A stretch of 64,000 nt of DNA from Siderastrea radians. Its lineage: Eukaryota; Cnidaria; Anthozoa; Scleractinia; Rhizangiidae. The notes beneath the pieces are model-generated. The model was not told the DNA's origin and did no database searches. It saw only the letters and a program-made list of their open reading frames with translations. The position numbers and the translations under genes were made by a program. Where the stretch lies: positions 11,069,451-11,133,450 of the forward strand of contig OZ024897.1 in assembly GCA_964017195.1 (NCBI GenBank), given 5' to 3'. Position 1 is the first letter of the stretch. Each line of letters starts with the position of its first letter. Of the stretch, positions 58,628 through 64,000 are shown one piece after another.

Positions 58628-61145
58628 TCAAAGATGGTAAATTGGATGCTGCATGTCTTGTGAGTTTTTTTCTTCGTTACTCAAGTTCTTCTGGATGGCG
58701 TTTCTGTTCCTGTCGACAGCAATTTTATCGAGTAGTGGAGCCACCAGAGCTGTCCAACCAGTTTGGTGACTGAAAACATGTGAAAAAAAAAAGAAAAGAA
58801 GTTAACTTCAACAACAACAACAACAACAAAAACAACAACAACAACACATAAAGAAAACTGAAATCGAAAAAGGAATTGAAAACCGATTCGCCTTCAATCA
58901 CAGAGAAAATCGTTTCATATCCCACATCGCACCTTCAATCGTGTGAAGAACTTTGATTCGATCCCTCCGGCTAGAGTACTTGTAAAAAGAACTATAAGTC
59001 ACTATAATTTCGATAATTGATTGCTTATGTCCAATCAGGAAGAGACTCCAAACTATACTTAATTAACTCATTCAGTGAGGAAACCTCAGCAACGTCAATC
59101 TTTCAGAAGAATGTTTTAGTCCAAAAGGCGGATCCCCTTTTAATGGCGGCTATTATTGATGGACCCCCATTTATCCGGGTTTGCTGTATTTATGGAGTGG
59201 GCGGGTTTAAGGGATTTTTAAATCAGAAAATAACTGCACATTTTGTCTGCCTAAAATAAAGTGGCCAAAATAATGGGATGACCACATCTTGAAAAGGGAT
59301 GGTCGGCAGCAGAGGATGGGGGTGGGGGTGGGGAGGGGAGACCACTGTATCAAAAAAGGCCTGGTTACTCACCTCGCTCCACATCCTCTTCCGGTTTCAG
59401 GGTCAAAGTACTCGTAGAACAGAACCAGTTGGTTCCAGTCCTCGTCCGTTGCGTATCGCTCCTCGTTTCCGTGACAGGGCCTGTAGCCGAGTTTGTTTGG
59501 GAGAAAAACTGACACCAAACGGCGGGAAAGCTCCATGGAAACGTCTCTAAGACGCATTTGATTTCCAGAGCCGGTTGGACATTCGACTTTAAAGCTGTTT
59601 CCGTAGAAGTAATCGTGGCGTTTGAGGGCTTCCACAATAAGATAGTTGACTGGAATTCAACGAAAGAAAAACTCTTAGGGTCGATTACGCGAGGTTTAAA
59701 CAGCGTTTAACAAAACCGCGGTCTAAACCAATTTCAAGATGGCCAAACCTGATGTTGAAACATTGTTTATTGTAAACAGTGTCAAGAGGGCATGAAGTAC
59801 AGACTAAGACAACGTTTATCTGCCTAAAATGACCCATTAATAACCGGATTTGGAGGTCACGTCATTGTCTAAAACCGCGGTCTAAAATAGACTTCGTTTA
59901 AATAACAGGCCCTCAAACTTTTTTAAAGGACTTAACGGGGGGTATGGCCTTGACGGTTAACGTGGAAAAACGTAATTTTAAGTAGTCACGATTGCGGTGA
60001 CAATGGAAAGTCACAAGATATGTGTGGCCCGAAACGCGTTCGCAGGGTCGAAGGTTCAAGGCTCGGTCTCTGCATCGTTATCGTCGTGTTGCTTCCTTAG
60101 ACGAGACACTCGAGACAATATACTCCACATTGTCTCTCTCCACCCAGCTGTATAAATGGGCATCAGCAAGGCATTAAGGATCCTAACAAAATGCTAGCGG
60201 TAACTCTGCGATAGACTAGCATCTTATCCAATGAGGACTAGTAATGTTCCTCGTTGCTTCACGCTAGGAGCTTCATGCTATGAAAATCGGAATAGGCTGG
60301 TCAGACAGTTTTGGACCTCTAGGTTCGTAAAGACTATATCTAAATAGAAAAAAAAACTTTTCTATAAGAATCACTTTTTTCTCTACGTACTACAAAACCA
60401 AATGGGCCCTCGCCAGTTACTGTTCCCGCCAAACATGTGTGTGTTGGACTCTCCGGGAACATAATCCACTTTGTACGTTTTTCCGTCCAAGTCCAGCTCG
60501 TAAGGATGCCTTTCGTGGTAACGTGACACTGAGCGGATGCCGTATGGTGACAGAAATTCATCTTCATCCAACATGTACGACAACAGGCTACGCAGCTGAC
60601 CACGAGAAGGGATCGCCAGCAGGTATGAGTCATCGTTTGGATTCAAGTAAGCAATCTGTTGAAACAAATTAATAATGTAATAATAAATAATAAGTAATAA
60701 ATAAGAATTGCAGTGTACATGTTATATCCACATAGTGGCGCTTCTGACTTCATCCACTATTTCAGATGGAAATATTACGTACCTGTCCAGCTCGGTCTTT
60801 CCTGTTCTCCATAAACCAATTTAACTGTTTTCTGAAGCCAGGCAATTTGTCTAGATACTTCCCATCCAGCACTAAGCATGCCATTAGAGGAATCAGACCA
60901 ACTAAGCTACGCACGCGCAGAGGAAAGAAATCGTCTCCTCTGTGAAAGTGATCGTAGTAAAATCCGTCCTCCGGATCCCAGAGTCCAAACCCATCTGACA
61001 TTTGATTAATGGCGTCCGCGATACTGGTGAAATGTTCCAGGAATTTGATAGCCATGTCTTCGTAAGCTGCATCATTGAGAGCGAGCTCTAATGAGATGTT
61101 TAGCATCACAACAGAGTACAGGGCCATCCATGCTGTGCCGTCCGC
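58628..61145 (-). CDS. GH63/MGH1-like glycoside hydrolase, C-terminal 347 aa
   Basis: Exons are 60783-61145, 60394-60655, 59373-59649 and 58628-58769; phases 0, 1 and 2 agree and the total of 1044 nt ends in TGA. The sequence has ADGTAWMALYSVVMLNI, GLWDPEDGFYYDHF, LRVRSLVGLIPLMA, GNSNWRGPIWF, YFYGNSFKVECPTGSG and HQTGWTALVAPLLDK. This is the (alpha/alpha)6 toroid seen in the family that includes yeast YMR196W, grouped with GH63-type glucosidases. Family members as I recall them are about twice this length or more, so the 5' exons must lie to the right. Between 61146 and 64000 I see only the duplicated repeat block and the RBR exon copy. The WFFN join is one residue shorter than the family's WFP-x-N. 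Substrate is unknown. Confidence 0.72.
58802..58847. repeat. (AAC)n microsatellite
   Basis: AACAACAACAACAACAACAA with one interruption, within an intron of the GH63-like gene. A similar array is at 5690-5716. Confidence 0.8.
59935..60245 (+). repeat. Diverged plus-strand copy of the same SINE family
   Basis: It starts GGGGGGTATGGCCTTGACGG, has a B-box-like GAAGGTTCAAGG, and ends with CTCTCTCCACCCAGCTGTAT and GCGATAGACTAGCATC. It lies in an intron of the GH63-like gene. Confidence 0.5.
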
Positions 61146-61312
61146 CTAGAGCAAGGAAAAATCGAAAATTTTCAGATGCTACGTTGACGTTCTGAACCAC
61201 TGAACAAGCAAACAAGACAGGTGAATTAGAAATGACGTCAATAAGTATTAATGAAGAAACATTCACCTTCCAGTTGCCGTCCTTGGCTCACGAACCTCTG
61301 TAGTTATATTAG

Positions 61313-61446
61313 TTGGAGGCAACGTGGCCGAATTGTTAGAGCGCTGGAGTGGTTAGGGCTCCGGAGGTGCTGGGTTCAAGTCCCGTTCTGTGCACTAGCT
61401 GGAGTTGTTCTCGGTAGACCCAAGTTCAACTCCTCGGCTACACTTG
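61313..61446 (+). repeat. tRNA-derived SINE head, copy 2
   Basis: This is almost identical to the copy at 5821-5950, with the same A and B boxes and the same downstream sequence (GTCGGTGAAGTATG, GACTGACATTTCGACA). It is part of the block shared with 5.7-10.4 kb. Confidence 0.6.
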
Positions 61447-63266
61447 CAACTTAAGTATATGATGTTCATAAGTCGGTGAAGTATGTAATTGTCCGGGTGA
61501 GTGTAGTCCTGAGAAGGACTGACTATTTGTGATGACATTGACTGACATTTCGACACTGAGCGAAGTCATCATCAGAGTCAAGTGAATTGTGAATCGTCAG
61601 TAGATGTTAAAAGTATCCAGTTGTTGTCCTGATTGGTCGACGAAGTCACGGTGTTATTGGTCGTCTGTCAGTTAAGCCGTAATGTTATTGGCTGTGAAGA
61701 CTGTAAAAGGCGATTGGCACGTTTTGACCCGTCTTTTGTTAGTCACATGTCCGTTGGTCTATCTTTAGTAAAATTAGTCGGTTTGCCTATTGTTTGTCCG
61801 TCTTGTTGTTGTCGTCAATAAGTCGTTTGTAAGGTGCAGGTAGGTTCAGTGCTGTTTGTTCTAAGTTAGTAAACCTTAGCTCTTAATTTGTTTTTTGAGT
61901 GAAGAACGTTTTTAACGAAAGAAACAGAACCGTTGGTTGACGTCTAATCCCAGAATTAGCATTAATCGCCTCTCGAACAACCGGGCCGTGGAGTAGCTGT
62001 TAGGACAGGCACGCATTGTTAGTCTTGTGAAGTAGAAAAAAGTTGAGAGTGTCTGTACTCTATAGCTGTAATCTACAGCTGCCTGTATACGTACAAGGGT
62101 TAACTGCTTGCCACTCCTGGGTTCCTCTGGGTTAAATCTCTCCAGTCTCAGTGTCGATTCACGAATTTTGAAAAAGCAGAATTAAACAATAGCAACAACA
62201 AGCCTTTATACATTTTTTTGGAGGTTCAAGTGCAATTTAGTTAACACACTTAGCGTAACTACGATCTCAACGCCGTACTTTTTCAAGGAAAAACAAACAA
62301 ACAAACAAAATCAAACTAGCACAAAAGTTGAACTAACTATGCACACTGGACCAGACACTCAGTGTGCGACTGCACGTACTACTGAGTAACACGATTAGTC
62401 TGTTTATAGCGACACCAGCTCACATAAAGATTGGAACGGTTCAGATATATAGCTTTCCCTAAAAATGCTAGGTACCCCAGTTTGAGTAGCCATTTTGGGG
62501 CCGGCCATAGGCGTCTATTGTCCCGTAACGAAATTGAACGGTGTGGAGAAAACTACATCCTTTATCCGCCTTTCAGTTGTATCTCACTGTCTAAACACTA
62601 ACGTATACCGTATACCTAAACCCGTTTCAGTTGTCTAACTTCTTGTTTATGCATGCGTATTTGTCACAAGGGTGAAGTCTCGTGAAAAATGTCGAAAAAA
62701 GGGGCTTTCTTATCATGAGGACCGGTGTTATTGCTATAGATGACCCGTTCCAAGAAACCTCGTGTAAATAGCATCTGCATACTTAACAAGCTGAATCTAC
62801 TTCCGATCCGAGCAGTTACGCTCCTGTCAATCATGACCCTTGACATATAGCATCATTCAAATCTGCTGAGGCGACTATTATACGATAACAATAGCTCTGA
62901 TATCGTCTCTTGACGATAAATATCTATTCACTCATGGTGTGCACAGACGTTCTAGGCGGATAATATCATATTCGACCCATCGTGATCTCTTACTAGAATT
63001 GCTGTCAGGGACTTTTTCACGTATTAAACAAAACATAATATGCCTTGCCTATTCCCCTCTTTACGAAGAAACTGTTTCAAATTCTATTGGAAAAATTCTT
63101 GTCTACGAAGTAACTGTTTCAAGATCCACTGTAAGATTCTAGCAGCAACACAACAAAGCTAGATACTAGTAAAGTTCAGTTGCATTGACAATCACAAAAG
63201 TTAGCTGTTGTTAGCTTCGCCCATGGCTTCGGACCAGCATGAGCAAACATTGAGACTTTGGGGTTG

Positions 63267-63547
63267 CTAATTATCCCCTGGAATCTTGGTCTGCACAGGT
63301 GCCACGGTGCAAGCTTCGTTGTACCTGCCACACTTCCAAGAGCCTTCTTTTGCTTTCAAACATATAAAGCAAAATTCCTTGCCGCATCGACAGCGCATGT
63401 GTTTGCAAGCACGCACATGCTCAATGAGCATGCCACAAGCTAGGCATGCGCGGAGGGAGGGGCAGCCAACTACTCCGACAATGGTCTTCCTGGGACAGTT
63501 GCGTAGAATTTTTAGGCGCTTGTCTTCACCAGAGCAGTCAGAGTTTC
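63267..63547 (-). CDS. Paralogous last exon (RING2) of a second UBL-RBR ligase
   Basis: This 281-nt exon has the same acceptor, reading frame and stop as exon 4 of the ligase at 10135-10418, and its protein differs at only a few positions. It is one residue shorter (KAKEGSWKC instead of [10 protein letters not shown]) and keeps [18 protein letters not shown] and CGKEFCFIC. No frameshift is visible. It lies in a duplicated block, and the GH63-like gene on the same strand has its missing 5' exons beyond it. So it is either the 3' end of a complete paralog reaching past base 64000 or a stray exon copy within that gene's intron. The sequence does not decide between them. Confidence 0.7.
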
Positions 63548-64000
63548 CTGGAGAATGAAATAAATGTGGTTCAAATTTGGTTTGGGTCCAATTTTTATTT
63601 CCTTCGTCTTATACTTGTAGCCATAAATCAAAATGAAATTTGAACCAAAATTACAATTGAAGTACAACATAAACCAAACAGGTAAGACAGAAAAGAATAA
63701 AAGAAAAGGAAAGTTGTAATGAAACAAAATTACAAAGTCCACTTAAAGTCTTCTCCCAAGTGATAATTTACAAATATCCACCGAAGTGGAGGTCAGTAAG
63801 TGTTTTAGTGCATACCAAACCAGTGGATAGCCAGAACCAGAGAGTTCCTTTTCTTCTGAGAAATGAGGCAAAACTCGCCCGCGAAATCCAGAACGGTGCT
63901 GGGCGGTGAATAGCGGATACTTTCCCGAGTTTGAGCAGCCAATCACAATGCGGGAAAACCACTAACCACTGTTTTGGTACACACTAATGACTGATGGCTA

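Larger units (their letters stand above)
61210..63700. repeat. Segmental duplication, copy 2
   Basis: This is the counterpart of 5700-10480 in the same orientation, and carries a RING2 exon at 63267-63547. It lies just upstream of the 5'-most visible exon of the GH63-like gene. Matches fade shortly after the exon, where copy 2 has about 115 extra bases that include a short inverted repeat (TGGTTCAAATTT / TTGAACCA). Confidence 0.72.

Overview
The window is animal nuclear DNA, most likely from a cnidarian and plausibly a stony coral. Its genes have short exons with GT-AG introns. It holds an L1/Tx1-type non-LTR retrotransposon pair, many tRNA-headed SINE-like repeats, many hairpin (foldback/MITE) elements, and gene families that I recall as common in corals: UBL-RBR ubiquitin ligases, a secreted polyamine oxidase, and proteins with a P2X7-type cysteine-rich tail. 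The species cannot be fixed from sequence alone. Splice sites below were read by eye; each exon chain was checked for phase and length.

Host genes, left to right. (1) A complete four-exon UBL-RBR E3 ubiquitin ligase on the minus strand (10135-19752, 346 aa). (2) A complete three-exon flavin polyamine oxidase on the minus strand (22843-52849, 504 aa), whose first intron is about 28.3 kb. (3) An E2 ubiquitin-conjugating-like gene on the plus strand (about 53797-56203). (4) The C-terminal part of a GH63/MGH1-like glycoside hydrolase on the minus strand (58628-61145), with its 5' exons missing from the window. (5) A near-identical copy of the last RBR exon (63267-63547), carried by a segment (about 61.2-63.7 kb) that duplicates about 5.7-10.4 kb.

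Mobile DNA dominates the rest. The most notable item is a 6.37-kb DNA transposon at 45700-52067, inside the polyamine oxidase intron. It has perfect 17-bp terminal inverted repeats and TTAA target duplications. It carries two convergent genes: a decayed transposase on the plus strand, and on the minus strand a protein with a CXC-type cysteine-rich domain followed by a P2X7 intracellular ('ballast') type domain. The same intron also holds two head-to-head L1/Tx1-like retrotransposon copies, a TTAA-flanked MITE inserted in one of them, a MULE-like hairpin, a 575-bp tandem duplication, a 1.3-kb direct-plus-inverted triplication, and nested palindromes between 34.6 and 42.4 kb.

The first 17 kb hold a 28S rRNA fragment split by a 1.4-kb inverted-repeat element, three foldback elements with TWA (PIF/Harbinger-like) target duplications and G/C-run subtermini, a nested hAT-like element, a TTAA-flanked foldback, a truncated LINE tail and a 2-kb foldback. 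The ubiquitin ligase and the E2-like gene lie on either side of the oxidase; no operon-like organisation is implied.
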